From: Paraburkholderia bryophila | GTDB taxonomy: Bacteria; Pseudomonadota; Gammaproteobacteria; Burkholderiales; Burkholderiaceae | Length of the DNA stretch: 64,000 nucleotides | Direction: 5' to 3' | Assembly (NCBI RefSeq): GCF_003269035.1 | Contig: NZ_QLTK01000004.1 | Coordinates: forward strand, 248,001 to 312,000 | Shown: piece after piece, positions 1 through 9,890 of the stretch | Layout: every line of letters starts with the position of its first letter | Position numbering within the stretch: the first letter of the stretch is position 1 | Notes under the pieces: generated by a model | Seen by the model: only the letters and a program-made list of their open reading frames with translations | The model's database searches: none | Told to the model about the DNA's origin: nothing | Translations under genes and position numbers: made by a program

Positions 1-647
1 ACCGAGTCGATTTCGCTGAGCTTGGCCGCGTCACCCGCACGAAGCGCCTCGCCGTTCACCGTCAGCGCGCCGCGCGCGACATGCACGTACGCGAGACGCC
101 CCGCCGGCAACGTCAACGTGGCCCGTTCCGCACCGTCGATCAGCGCCGCGTAAATCGACGCGTCCGCGTGGATCGTCACCGAACCATCACGGCCATCGGG
201 CGAGGCGACGACGCGCAGACGGCCGCGCTTGTCGGCGTCGACGAAACGTTTTTCCTCGTAGCTGGGGACGTCGCCCGTGCGTTGCGGAACCACCCATATC
301 TGCAACAGATGCGCTTCGTCCTCCTGCGACGCGTTGTACTCGCTGTGCTGCACGCCCGTGCCGGCGCTCATGCGCTGCACGTCGCCCGGACGGATGGTCG
401 AGCCGTTGCCCATGCTGTCGCGGTGTGCCAGCGCGCCGTCCAGCACATACGTGACGATTTCCATATCGCGATGGCCATGCGTGCCGAAGCCCTGACCACC
501 GGCAATGCGGTCTTCGTTGATCACTCGCAGCGGGCCGAAATGGACGTGCTGCGGATCGCGATAGTCCGCGAAAGAGAAGCTGTGATACGAGTCGAGCCAG
601 CCGTGGTTGGCATGGCCGCGTTCTTCGGAACGGCGGATCTCGATCAT
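1..647 (-). CDS. pirin family protein (partial, C-terminus outside window)
   Basis: The first 215 codons of a pirin, a cupin-fold protein that binds a metal; some bacterial pirins act as quercetin dioxygenases or redox sensors. The start [11 protein letters not shown] leads into the family's N-terminal pattern: [21 protein letters not shown], then the metal-site run [17 protein letters not shown] and the second cupin motif with HSEYN. The ATG at 647 is preceded by GGGAG at a suitable distance. The gene runs off the left edge, so the C-terminal cupin and the stop are not seen. It stands divergent from the amino-acid importer, and nothing in the neighbourhood indicates a substrate. The family call is sure; the activity is unknown. 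Confidence 0.9.
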   Translation of the reverse strand, partial: MIEIRRSEERGHANHGWLDSYHSFSFADYRDPQHVHFGPLRVINEDRIAGGQGFGTHGHRDMEIVTYVLDGALAHRDSMGNGSTIRPGDVQRMSAGTGVQHSEYNASQEDEAHLLQIWVVPQRTGDVPSYEEKRFVDADKRGRLRVVASPDGRDGSVTIHADASIYAALIDGAERATLTLPAGRLAYVHVARGALTVNGEALRAGDAAKLSEIDS

Positions 648-682
648 GGAAAGACTCCCGGTGAGTGATTGGCGATGTACTG

Positions 683-711
683 AATGTAGGGGCGCACGGC
701 CCGCTACACAA
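683..711 (-). promoter_or_regulatory. candidate sigma70 promoter for the pirin gene
   Basis: On the minus strand TTGTGT (706-711) and TACATT (683-688) are separated by 17 bases and lie about 36 bases upstream of the pirin start. Both are two mismatches from consensus, so this is a plausible but unproved promoter. Confidence 0.35.
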
Positions 712-1115
712 TCGGCGCAGGCGCACCGGATCGTTCCACAAATCCATGCAATCGAAGGCCGGTGGCGGTTTAAGCCGGCCGCGCCGCGCGACGTCGCGCT
801 CGCACAACGCATGGCTCGCCGGGTGGCCGCCCCCGGACGCGCCACACTGGCGCCACGTCCCCGTTCGGGTAAAATACCGCCCTTTTCGAGACACGTGGGC
901 GCCGAAGACACGCCGGTCGGCCCTGACAGCCGCGCCGCAACGGCATGTCACCCCGCACCGCCCCCGCCGCCCCGTCTGAAAACGCAGCCCGCGAAGCGCC
1001 GCGCCGATCCCGCGCGGCGCGACAATTTTGACCGCCTAGAATAGCGACGGCCGGCCGCGAGCCGGCGTTCGTCGAGATCGAAGCACCACGACGACCTGTT
1101 TGATCCAGGAGAAAC
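712..1115. other. intergenic region, no gene recognised
   Basis: GC-rich space between the divergent pirin and binding-protein genes. Short open frames on both strands have low-complexity Arg/Ala/Pro composition and no ribosome-binding site. The promoter of the importer must lie here, but no well-spaced -35/-10 pair could be picked out. An AGGAGAAAC ribosome-binding site precedes the ATG at 1116. Confidence 0.5.
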
Positions 1116-1892
1116 ATGAAGAAGTTCGCACTGTGCGTGGCGCTTGCGGTCATGGCCACCAGCGCGACGGCGAAGGAATGGAAGACCGTGCGCATCGGCG
1201 TCGACGCCAGCTATCCGCCGTTCGAATCGGTGGCGCCGAGCGGCCAGGTGGTCGGCTTCGACGCCGATCTGACGCAGGCGCTGTGCGCGCGGATGAATGT
1301 CAGGTGCGTGTGGATCCAGCAGGATCTCGACGGCATCATTCCGGCGTTGAAGGGCAAGAAATACGATGCGATCGTGTCGTCGCTAACCGTCACGGACAAG
1401 CGCCGCGAGCAGATCGACTTCTCCGACAAGCTGTTCGACGCGCCCGCCCGCATGATCGCCAAAGCCGGCTCACCGCTGCTGCCGACGCCTGAATCGCTGA
1501 AGGGCAAACGGGTCGGCGTCGAACAGGGTTCGACTCAGGAAGCGTACGCCAAAGCGTGGTGGGAACCGAAAGGCGTGACCGTGGTGCCCTATCAGAACCA
1601 GGATCAGGTATACGCCGACCTCGCCTCGGGTCGCCTCGACGCGACGCTGCAAGACGAAATCCAGGCCGACGCGGGCTTCCTCAAGACGCCGCGCGGCAAG
1701 GGCTTTGCCTGGGCCGGCCCGGACGTGAAGGACCCGAAGACGATCGGCGAAGGCACCGCCATCGGTCTGCGCAAGGAAGATACCGAGTTGAAGGCGATGT
1801 TCAACAAGGCGCTGGCGCAGGTTCACCAGGACGGCACGTTCAGGAAGCTGGAGAAGCAGTACTTCGACGTCGACATTTATCCCGGGCGCTGA
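1116..1892 (+). CDS. periplasmic lysine/arginine/ornithine (or histidine)-binding protein of an ABC importer
   Basis: A 258-residue solute-binding protein of the type 3 family, closest in pattern to enterobacterial ArgT and HisJ. Residues 1-19 form a signal peptide (MKKFALCVALAVMATSATA) cleaved before KEWKT. The mature part has the family run VRIGVDASYPPFES, the ligand-contact region VSSLTVTDKRREQIDFSD and the segment GSTQEAY, which are nearly the same in ArgT. It delivers a basic amino acid to the HisQM-HisP membrane complex encoded just downstream. A 261-base gap separates it from hisQ, which is usual in this operon type because the binding protein is made in excess. AGGAG sits seven bases before the ATG. 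Histidine and lysine/arginine specificity cannot be told apart from the sequence alone. Confidence 0.93.
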   Translation: MKKFALCVALAVMATSATAKEWKTVRIGVDASYPPFESVAPSGQVVGFDADLTQALCARMNVRCVWIQQDLDGIIPALKGKKYDAIVSSLTVTDKRREQIDFSDKLFDAPARMIAKAGSPLLPTPESLKGKRVGVEQGSTQEAYAKAWWEPKGVTVVPYQNQDQVYADLASGRLDATLQDEIQADAGFLKTPRGKGFAWAGPDVKDPKTIGEGTAIGLRKEDTELKAMFNKALAQVHQDGTFRKLEKQYFDVDIYPGR

Positions 1893-2153
1893 GCCGGGCT
1901 TCGTAATACAGTCGGCGAGCCCGGATCGGGCAGTCGTCAGGCAGTCGCTTCACCCGCAGTAGCTTCACAGGCAGTTTTCATCACGAGAGTCGAAAAGCGC
2001 GCTGCACGTCCGGCAACGGCCGTGCAGTCATGATTTGCACAGCGGTGCGCTGCGCGCCGCCGGTCGCGGCGAGCTTCGGGCTCGCGGCAAACGCGGTGCG
2101 GAGCTGACCGCGTCTTTCGCGGTGTGTCACAAGCACATCGTCAAGGACCCCCT

Positions 2154-2843
2154 ATGTACCTTCAAGGCTACGGCCCGCTGCTTCTTAACGGCACCTGGCA
2201 AACCGTCAAACTGGCGGTGTTGTCGCTGGCGTTCGCTTTTGTGCTGGGCCTGCTCGGCGCGGCGGCGAAACTGTCCAGGAACCGCTTCTCCCAGGGCGTC
2301 GGCACCGTCTACACGACGCTCGTGCGCGGCGTGCCCGATCTGGTGCTGATGCTTCTGCTGTTCTATAGCATCCAGATCTGGCTGAACAACCTCACCGACC
2401 TGCTCGGCTGGGATCAGATCGACATCGATCCGTTCGTGGCCGGTGTCGCGGTGCTCGGCTTCATTTACGGCGCGTACTTCACCGAGACCTTCCGCGGCGC
2501 ATTTCTCGCCGTGCCGCGCGGCCAGCTCGAAGCGGGCGCGGCCTACGGCATGACCGGCTGGCAGGTATTCACGCGCGTCATGTTCCCGCAGATGATGCGC
2601 TTCGCGCTGCCCGGCATCGGCAATAACTGGCAGGTGATGGTCAAGGCCACCGCGCTGGTGTCCATCATCGGTCTCGCGGACGTCGTCAAGGCGTCGCAGG
2701 ACGCCGGCAAGGGCACGCTACGGTTCTTCTTCTTCACCCTGCTCGCCGGGGCGATCTATCTGGTCATCACCACAGTGTCCAACTTCGTGCTGATGTACCT
2801 CGAAAAACGTTACTCGACCGGCGTGCGAAAGGCGGATCTATGA
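2154..2843 (+). CDS. hisQ: histidine/lysine/arginine/ornithine ABC transporter permease HisQ
   Basis: A 229-residue inner-membrane permease of the polar amino-acid family. It follows Salmonella/E. coli HisQ closely, including the runs RGVPDLVLMLLLFYSIQI, QIDIDPFVAG and FIYGAYFTETFRGAF, the EAA loop EAGAAYGMTGWQVF, and the C-terminus LEKRYSTGVRKADL. It pairs with HisM to form the translocation pore and docks HisP through the EAA loop. An upstream in-frame GTG at 2124 exists, but the ATG at 2154 matches the family N-terminus and has AAGGA before it, so it was chosen. The last four bases overlap the hisM start (ATGA), indicating translational coupling. Confidence 0.94.
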   Translation: MYLQGYGPLLLNGTWQTVKLAVLSLAFAFVLGLLGAAAKLSRNRFSQGVGTVYTTLVRGVPDLVLMLLLFYSIQIWLNNLTDLLGWDQIDIDPFVAGVAVLGFIYGAYFTETFRGAFLAVPRGQLEAGAAYGMTGWQVFTRVMFPQMMRFALPGIGNNWQVMVKATALVSIIGLADVVKASQDAGKGTLRFFFFTLLAGAIYLVITTVSNFVLMYLEKRYSTGVRKADL

Positions 2844-3553
2844 TCGAGATCATTCAGGAATACTGGCGCAACTATCTCTACACCGACGGCTACCGCCTCA
2901 CCGGCGTGGCGATCACGTTGTGGCTGCTGGTGGTGTCGATCGGGCTCGGCTTCTGCCTGTCGATCCCGCTCGCGGTAGCGCGCGTGTCGAAGAAAAAGTG
3001 GCTGCGCGGCAGCGTCTGGCTCTATACGTACGTGTTCCGCGGCACACCGTTGTACGTGCAACTACTGCTCTGCTACACGGGCCTGTATAGCCTCGAGATC
3101 GTGCGCAGTCACGAACTCACCAACGCGTTCTTCCGCGACGGCATGCATTGCACGCTGCTCGCCTTCACGCTGAACACCTGCGCGTACACCACCGAGATTT
3201 TCGCCGGCGCGATCAAGGCGACGCCCTATGGCGAGATCGAAGCGGCGCGCGCGTACGGCATGTCGTCGTTCACGCTGTATCGGCGCGTGATTTTGCCGTC
3301 GGCGCTGCGCCGCGCGTTGCCGTACTACAGCAACGAAGTGATCCTGATGCTGCACGCCACCACCGTCGCCTTCACCGCGACCGTGCCGGACATCCTCAAG
3401 ATCGCGCGCGACGTGAACTCCGCGACGTATCAGTCGTTCAACGCATTCGGCCTCGCCGCCCTGCTCTATCTGTGCATTTCTTTCGCGCTCGTGTGGCTGT
3501 TCCGCCGCGCCGAGCACCGCTGGCTCGCTTATTTGCGGCCGCAAGGCAAGTAA
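2840..3553 (+). CDS. hisM: histidine/lysine/arginine/ornithine ABC transporter permease HisM
   Basis: A 237-residue permease orthologous to HisM. The N-terminus MIEIIQEYWRNYLYTDGYR, the segment YVFRGTPLYVQLLL, LNTCAYTTEIFAGAIKATP, the EAA loop EIEAARAYGMSSFTLYRR and SALRRALPYYSNEVILMLH all match the family. It forms the heterodimeric pore with HisQ. The start overlaps the hisQ stop by four bases, and hisP follows after 42 bases, so the three genes form one transcript. Confidence 0.95.
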   Translation: MIEIIQEYWRNYLYTDGYRLTGVAITLWLLVVSIGLGFCLSIPLAVARVSKKKWLRGSVWLYTYVFRGTPLYVQLLLCYTGLYSLEIVRSHELTNAFFRDGMHCTLLAFTLNTCAYTTEIFAGAIKATPYGEIEAARAYGMSSFTLYRRVILPSALRRALPYYSNEVILMLHATTVAFTATVPDILKIARDVNSATYQSFNAFGLAALLYLCISFALVWLFRRAEHRWLAYLRPQGK

Positions 3554-3595
3554 CCCGAGGCACCGCGCCTTCAGCCAGCACGCCCAAGGACCCTG

Positions 3596-4375
<780 letters not shown>

Positions 4376-4423
4376 GCACGGTTATATAGCCCATCATTTG
4401 GGCTGTAGTCAAAGTAGCATTAC

Positions 4424-4447
4424 AGGGCGCTTACGAGCGCCCTTTTT
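4424..4447 (+). terminator. Rho-independent terminator after hisP
   Basis: Stem AGGGCGC / GCGCCCT with a six-base loop followed by a T run. It ends the importer transcript. Confidence 0.85.
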
Positions 4448-4964
4448 GTTTCGCTGAACTGCGTATTCGGGCTGTTTTGGCCACGAAAACTCGTCTCCCG
4501 CCCATCCCCCGCCCCCTGTTTCCGCCTTACTCCGCTGCTTTTCAAGCGTCAATAGTGGCAATCCTTAACGTTACTGCCACCGATCCGTGATTCCCTTATC
4601 GCATAAGGGTTTCCGCGTTTTTCGAAGCTGTTGCAAAGGGTCATTGCGCACATTCTTATTGCAATTTGGAGACATCGATCATGGCGGGTACCAATTTCTT
4701 CTCCCAGCGAAGGGTATTTTTGATAAATTAGTAACCAAAGTAGCAAAACAAAGTTGATTAAAAGTAGTTTTACTTCAAAGCACAGAGGAGAACCGGTCGG
4801 CGAGGGATCGGCATGACGACCAGATAGCCCCCAGGCTACACGTCACGGCAGGAGACCCAATCCACCCGCTAATCTCCCTGGTACCGATTTCTGTTCGGCT
4901 CGCTTGCGTCCGAACACCATTCGCAGTACTGGGTTTCACTATTTGACAGGGTATGGAGGAGAAG
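4448..4964 (+). promoter_or_regulatory. long porin upstream region, markedly AT-rich in places
   Basis: 517 bases without a gene between the importer terminator and the porin. The stretch 4560-4790 is much richer in A+T than the coding DNA around it. It contains the small palindrome TAACGTTA (4566-4573) and the 17-base palindrome listed separately. The AT-rich stretch is a natural place for the porin promoter and for regulator or nucleoid-protein binding, but no -35/-10 pair is clear enough to name. A short minus-strand frame through 4549-4746 has no ribosome-binding site and was not called. Confidence 0.5.
4593..4609. promoter_or_regulatory. 17-base perfect palindrome, candidate operator of the porin gene
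   Basis: CCCTTAT-CGC-ATAAGGG is a perfect inverted repeat with 7-base arms, lying about 360 bases before the porin start. The form suits a dimeric regulator such as a LysR-type protein; the regulator is not known. Confidence 0.45.
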
Positions 4965-6074
4965 ATGAAGAAAGCTTTGCTCGCCGCGGCGCTGATGTCG
5001 GCCGGTGTTATTGCGCACGCCCAAAGCAGCGTCACGCTGTACGGCCGCCTGGATGCAGGCCTGGAGTACATCAGCGGCCTGTCGAACGGCAATGGCGGAT
5101 CGACGAACCGTTTCAAGGCAGAAAGCGGCGACTGGGGTACCAGCCTGTGGGGTATGAAGGGCGTTGAGGACATCGGTGGCGGCAACAAGGTTCTGTTCCA
5201 GTTGGAAGGCTCCTTCAACACCATGACCGGCGCAGGCCCTGGCGGTGGCGGTCTCTTCAATCGTTGGGCGACGGTCGGTCTGTCGAACGACGCGTACGGT
5301 ACCTTCACGATGGGCCGTATGCTGTACATCTCGAACGGCGTGTGGGACTTCGACCCGTTCGGTCAATCGAACTGGTCGTCGGCGTCGCTGGTGCGTGGCC
5401 GCAACTGGCCGCAATCGAGCAACAACTTCGCGTACCAGTCGCCGAAGATCGCGGGCTTTGACTTCTACGGTCAATACGCGCTGTCGAACGCAACGAGCTG
5501 GAACGGTAACGGCACGACGGCCCAAGGTCGCGAAGCCGGTGCACAGATCACCTACACGTCCTCGCTGTTCCAGTTGCGCGGCATGTACGACGAAATCCGC
5601 AACCCGGCCAACGGCAGCTTGGGCGACCCGTTCAACTTCTCGCGTGAATACACGGGCGCAGCCAACATTTTCCTCGGCCAGTTCAAGATTCAAGGCGCGT
5701 TCCAGGCAGTGCGCACGGCTGGCGTGACTGGCGCGGCATACGGCACGCCGACCACCCTCGATCACGAATGGGGCGGTGTGACGTGGCAAGCTACGCCGGC
5801 AGCTGCGCTTATCGGTGCGGTCTATCACGTGAACGCCAACAACGGCGGTGGCAACGCAACGATCTACACGCTGGGCGGTTCGTACAACCTGTCCAAGCGG
5901 ACGCTGCTGGACATCCAGGTCGCGACCGTGCGTAACAGCAAGACCGCCAACTTCGGTCTCGAAGCGAACTCGGCAGGCGCAGGCGGCCCGACGACGGGCG
6001 GCGGCTTCAACGACAACCCGCTGCCGGGTCACCAGCAGTCGGGCGTGTACGCAGGTATTCAACACTCGTTCTAA
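4965..6074 (+). CDS. outer-membrane porin (Gram-negative porin, Burkholderia OmpC-like type)
   Basis: A 369-residue trimeric beta-barrel porin for passive uptake of small hydrophilic solutes. The signal peptide MKKALLAAALMSAGVIAHAQ is followed at the mature end by SSVTLYGRLDAGLEYISG, the standard first strand of betaproteobacterial porins. Other hallmarks are SLWGMKGVEDIGGGNKVLFQLEG (first half) and NNFAYQSPKIAGFDFYGQY, and the barrel closes with the terminal phenylalanine in GVYAGIQHSF. An upstream in-frame ATG at 4953 lies inside the ribosome-binding site; GGAGGA at 4955-4960 places the true start at 4965. The gene is monocistronic, with terminators behind it. Pore specificity cannot be read from sequence. 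Confidence 0.95.
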   Translation: MKKALLAAALMSAGVIAHAQSSVTLYGRLDAGLEYISGLSNGNGGSTNRFKAESGDWGTSLWGMKGVEDIGGGNKVLFQLEGSFNTMTGAGPGGGGLFNRWATVGLSNDAYGTFTMGRMLYISNGVWDFDPFGQSNWSSASLVRGRNWPQSSNNFAYQSPKIAGFDFYGQYALSNATSWNGNGTTAQGREAGAQITYTSSLFQLRGMYDEIRNPANGSLGDPFNFSREYTGAANIFLGQFKIQGAFQAVRTAGVTGAAYGTPTTLDHEWGGVTWQATPAAALIGAVYHVNANNGGGNATIYTLGGSYNLSKRTLLDIQVATVRNSKTANFGLEANSAGAGGPTTGGGFNDNPLPGHQQSGVYAGIQHSF

Positions 6075-6084
6075 GCGAACGGTA

Positions 6085-6107
6085 GCCCCGGGGGATTTCC
6101 TCGGGGC
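6085..6107 (+). terminator. first hairpin downstream of the porin gene
   Basis: GCCCCGGGG / CCTCGGGGC with a five-base loop and one G-T pair, starting 11 bases after the stop. It has no T run, so it may stabilise the messenger 3' end rather than stop transcription alone. Confidence 0.5.
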
Positions 6108-6187
6108 GCTTCCCAGAGACTTTCTCCGGGGCAGAGTCAGACAGTCTTCAAGCGAATCTTTTTCACGCTGCTGCGAGAGGCGCGTAT

Positions 6188-6223
6188 CGGTGCGATGTCC
6201 GCAGGGGTATCGCACCGTTTTTT
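6188..6223 (+). terminator. Rho-independent terminator of the porin transcript
   Basis: A perfect nine-base stem CGGTGCGAT / ATCGCACCG followed by six T residues. The rest of the 6108-6389 interval shows no gene. Confidence 0.85.
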
Positions 6224-6389
6224 ATTTCTGAGCACGGTTTTACGTCAGACCCGGCGCACCGGCGCGGTGCATTCGTGGACCGTGTTGCCGTGCCGTGCCG
6301 CTCCGATGCCGCATAACCGTGCCGCGTGGCGGGCCAACGATCCCCGCGCGCCCGATCCTTCGCTCGAAGTCGCGAAGTCGAACGCCGGT

Positions 6390-6782
<393 letters not shown>

Positions 6783-6788
6783 CTACGC

Positions 6789-6819
6789 CGCGCCGGATGC
6801 GTTGCGGCAATCCGGCGCG
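6789..6819 (-). other. stable hairpin between nadE and glnB
   Basis: A perfect ten-base inverted repeat CGCGCCGGAT / ATCCGGCGCG around an 11-base loop in the nadE-glnB gap. No T run follows on either strand. A role in mRNA processing or partial attenuation is inferred only. Confidence 0.45.
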
Positions 6820-6869
6820 TGCTTCGGGCCCGGTGCGGGTACAAGCGAGCGGTGAGGGTTCGCTACCGC

Positions 6870-8579
6870 TCACTCCACCGGTTCGGTGTAGCGTGACGTG
6901 ATCGGATAACGCCAGTCGCGGCCGAACGCGCGATGCGTGACGCGAATGCCGATCGGCGCCTGGCGCCGCTTGTACTCGTTGATCTTGATCAGCCGCGTGA
7001 CGCGCTTGACGTCCTCCACCGCATAGCCCGCGGCGATGATTTCGGCGAGCGAGCGGTCCTCTTCCATGTACATGCGCATGATCGCGTCGAGCACGTCGTA
7101 CTCGGGCAGGCTGTCCTGATCGGTCTGGTTCTCGCGCAGCTCCGCCGACGGCGCGCGCGTCAGAATCCGCTCGGGAATCACGTCGCGCTTCGTGAACGTG
7201 GTGGCCTGGTTGCGGTAGTGGCACAGCCTGTAGACCAGCGTCTTGGCAATGTCTTTGATCACCGCGAAGCCGCCGGCCATGTCGCCGTACAACGTGCAGT
7301 AGCCCACCGCCATCTCGCTCTTGTTGCCGGTGGTCAGCACGATCGAACCGAACTTGTTCGACAGCGCCATCAGCAACGTGCCGCGAATGCGGGCCTGGAT
7401 GTTTTCTTCGGTGGCGTCTTCCGCGCGGCCGGCGAACTCCCCGGCGAGCGCGCCGCGGAACGCGTCGAACATCGGCGCGATCGCGATTTCGTCGTAGCGC
7501 ACGCCGACGCGGCGCGCCATCTCGGCGGCGTCGGTCGTGGAGATATCCGCCGTGTAGCGTGACGGCATCATCACCGCGCGCACCCGGTCGGCGCCGAGCG
7601 CGTCGCACGCAACGGCCAGCACCAGCGCCGAATCCACCCCGCCCGACAAGCCGATCAACGCGCCCGGGAAACCATTCTTGTCGATGTAATCACGCACGCC
7701 CATGACGAGCGCGGCATACACCTGCGCTTCGAGCGACAGCTCCGGTGCGATCGCCGTGACCGCCGTGTTCAACGGCCGGCCGCTTTCGAATTCGACGATC
7801 GCGGTCGCCTCTTCGAACTGCGCCATCCTGGCCACCAACGCGCCGTCAGCATCGAGCACGAACGAGCCGCCGTCGAACACCAGTTCGTCCTGCGCGCCGA
7901 CCATGTTCACGTAGACCATCGGCAAGCCGGTTTCGCGAATCCGCGCGCGCAGAATGTCGAAGCGCACCGCTTCCTTGTTCAGGTGATACGGCGAGCCGTT
8001 CGGAATCAGCAGCACCTGCGCGCCGGCCGCCTTCGCCATTTGCGCCGCCGACGCATGCCACGCGTCTTCGCAGATCACCACGCCGTACTTCACGCCGTCC
8101 AGTTCGAACACGAACGGCTGCGGGTCCGAGGCGAAGTAGCGCTTCTCGTCGAACACCTCGGTATTGGGCAGATCCTGTTTGCGATAGGTGCCGACCACCT
8201 CTCCGCCGACGATCAGCGAAGCCGCGTTGAACGTATCGACCGGCGGCACGCCGCGCTCGATCGGCGCGTTTGCATTACCATGGCCGTGCGCTCCGCTGTG
8301 AGCCACCTCACGCAGCGGATGGCCGACCAGCACATGCAAGCCGGCAAACGGCTTCAACTGCGTGGCCAGATCGGCCAGCGCCTCGGCGCTGGCGGTATAG
8401 AACGCGGGACGCAGCAGCAGATCTTCGGGCGGATAGCCCGATAGCGCGAGTTCAGGCGCGATCAGCAGCTTCGCACCACCGTTGTGCGCGGCGCGCGCGG
8501 CAGCGACAATCTTCGCGACGTTGCCGGCGAAGTCGCCGACAGTGACATTGATTTGAGCAAGAGCGATTCGGGTCTTCAT
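6870..8579 (-). CDS. nadE: glutamine-dependent NAD+ synthetase
   Basis: A 569-residue enzyme making NAD+ from deamido-NAD+, ATP and glutamine, the last step of NAD synthesis. The N-terminal nitrilase-type glutaminase domain (about 1-260) has the Glu-Lys-Cys triad E43 (APELALSGYP), K134 (YRKQDLPN) and C170 (VVICEDAW). The C-terminal synthetase domain carries the pyrophosphatase loop SGGVDS at 312-317 and ends with FGRDWRYPITSRYTEPVE. A longer frame reaching 8693 exists, but the ATG at 8579 begins MKTRIALAQINVTVGDF, the family N-terminus, and leaves room for a divergent promoter. glnB follows on the same strand, a common arrangement in betaproteobacteria that ties NAD and nitrogen status. Confidence 0.96.
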   Translation of the reverse strand: MKTRIALAQINVTVGDFAGNVAKIVAAARAAHNGGAKLLIAPELALSGYPPEDLLLRPAFYTASAEALADLATQLKPFAGLHVLVGHPLREVAHSGAHGHGNANAPIERGVPPVDTFNAASLIVGGEVVGTYRKQDLPNTEVFDEKRYFASDPQPFVFELDGVKYGVVICEDAWHASAAQMAKAAGAQVLLIPNGSPYHLNKEAVRFDILRARIRETGLPMVYVNMVGAQDELVFDGGSFVLDADGALVARMAQFEEATAIVEFESGRPLNTAVTAIAPELSLEAQVYAALVMGVRDYIDKNGFPGALIGLSGGVDSALVLAVACDALGADRVRAVMMPSRYTADISTTDAAEMARRVGVRYDEIAIAPMFDAFRGALAGEFAGRAEDATEENIQARIRGTLLMALSNKFGSIVLTTGNKSEMAVGYCTLYGDMAGGFAVIKDIAKTLVYRLCHYRNQATTFTKRDVIPERILTRAPSAELRENQTDQDSLPEYDVLDAIMRMYMEEDRSLAEIIAAGYAVEDVKRVTRLIKINEYKRRQAPIGIRVTHRAFGRDWRYPITSRYTEPVE

Positions 8580-8711
8580 GGCAGGATCGACAGGCAAGCC
8601 GGACGGCTTGCGAGTACCGCGGCTGGTCGGCTCGACGGCAACGGACAAATCGGATAAACGAACGGCGTAGTGCACGAGCACCGCGCGGTTCATTGGGAAC
8701 AGTCACACAGA

Positions 8712-9881
8712 TTGAACCAGGAACGCTTTGATTATCGCACGGGCATTCTGGCGTCGCCCTCCGAGGTAGACGCCGCTGAATGGAACGCGCTACTCGCGCA
8801 ACAATCGCAACCCACGCCGTTTCTGCGGCACGAGTTTTTGAGCGCGCTGCACGCGACCCGCTGCGCGGTCGCCGATACCGGCTGGGCGCCGCAATTCGTC
8901 ACGCTCACCGACCCGCGCACCGACAAGCTCGCGGCGGCCGCGCCGGTGTATCTGAAGGGACACTCGTACGGCGAGTATGTGTTCGACTGGGCGTGGGCCG
9001 ACGCCTACAAACGCAACGGCTTGCCGTATTACCCGAAGCTGCTGTGCGCGGTGCCGTTCACGCCGGTGCAGGGCAACCGGCTGTTGTCGGCGGATCCGCA
9101 TGCGTTGCGGCATCTCGCGGCCACCTTGATGGCGTTCGCCGAGCAGGCGGACGTCTCCTCCTTGCACGTGCTGTTTCCCACTGAAGCGGAAGGCGCCGCG
9201 CTGACCGGCATGGGCATGATGCAGCGCGAAGGCGTGCAGTTTCACTGGCTGAACGACGGCTATCGCGACTTCGACGATTTCCTGTCGACGCTCGAACAGA
9301 AGAAACGCAAGAACATCCGCGCCGAGCGCCGCAAGGTGCAGGAAGCCGGCGTGACGATGCGGCGGATTCGCGGCGAAGACATTCAGGACGCGGACTGGCG
9401 CTTCTTCAGCAAGTGCTATCGGCAAACTTATCGCGAGCACTTTTCGAGTCCGTATCTGAACCTCGATTTCTTCCGCATGATCGGCGCGTCGATGCCCGAG
9501 AACCTGCTGCTCGTGATCGCCGAATACGAAGGCAAGCCGATCGCCAGTTCGCTCGTGGTGTATCAGCGCGACGCCAGAACCGGCGGCACGCTGTATGGCC
9601 GCTACTGGGGCGCGCTCGAACACGTGCCCTGCCTGCACTTCGAAACGGCGTACTACCAGCCGCTGGAGTTCTGCATCGAAGAAAAGCTCGGCGCCTTCGA
9701 AGGCGGCGCACAGGGCGAGCACAAGATGGCACGCGGCTTTCTGCCCACGGTCACGCGCTCGGCGCACTGGCTCGCGCATCCGGCCTTCGCCGATGCGGTC
9801 GGCCATTTCCTCGACAACGAAAAGAACAGCATCCACGCCTACGTGGATGAGCTGCGCGAACACAATCCGTTCAAAGGCTGA
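8712..9881 (+). CDS. GNAT-like N-acyltransferase of the COG3146 (peptidogalycan/FemAB-like) family
   Basis: About 389 residues. The family is a double GNAT-fold protein annotated as an acyltransferase of unknown substrate. Family runs include PFLRHEFLSALHAT near the start, PVYLKGHSYGEYVFDWAWADAY, FHWLNDGYRDFDDFLSTLEQKKRKNIRAERRKV, and near the end the metal-like stretch YYQPLEFCIEEKLGAFEGGAQGEHKMARGF. The TTG at 8712 gives LNQERFDYRTG and stands clear of the divergent nadE promoter region. A GTG at 8670 would add 14 poorly conserved residues and is the alternative start. A GIY-YIG gene follows nine bases after the stop. The biochemical role is not established for the family. Confidence 0.85.
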   Translation: MNQERFDYRTGILASPSEVDAAEWNALLAQQSQPTPFLRHEFLSALHATRCAVADTGWAPQFVTLTDPRTDKLAAAAPVYLKGHSYGEYVFDWAWADAYKRNGLPYYPKLLCAVPFTPVQGNRLLSADPHALRHLAATLMAFAEQADVSSLHVLFPTEAEGAALTGMGMMQREGVQFHWLNDGYRDFDDFLSTLEQKKRKNIRAERRKVQEAGVTMRRIRGEDIQDADWRFFSKCYRQTYREHFSSPYLNLDFFRMIGASMPENLLLVIAEYEGKPIASSLVVYQRDARTGGTLYGRYWGALEHVPCLHFETAYYQPLEFCIEEKLGAFEGGAQGEHKMARGFLPTVTRSAHWLAHPAFADAVGHFLDNEKNSIHAYVDELREHNPFKG

Positions 9882-9890
9882 AGCGCATTT

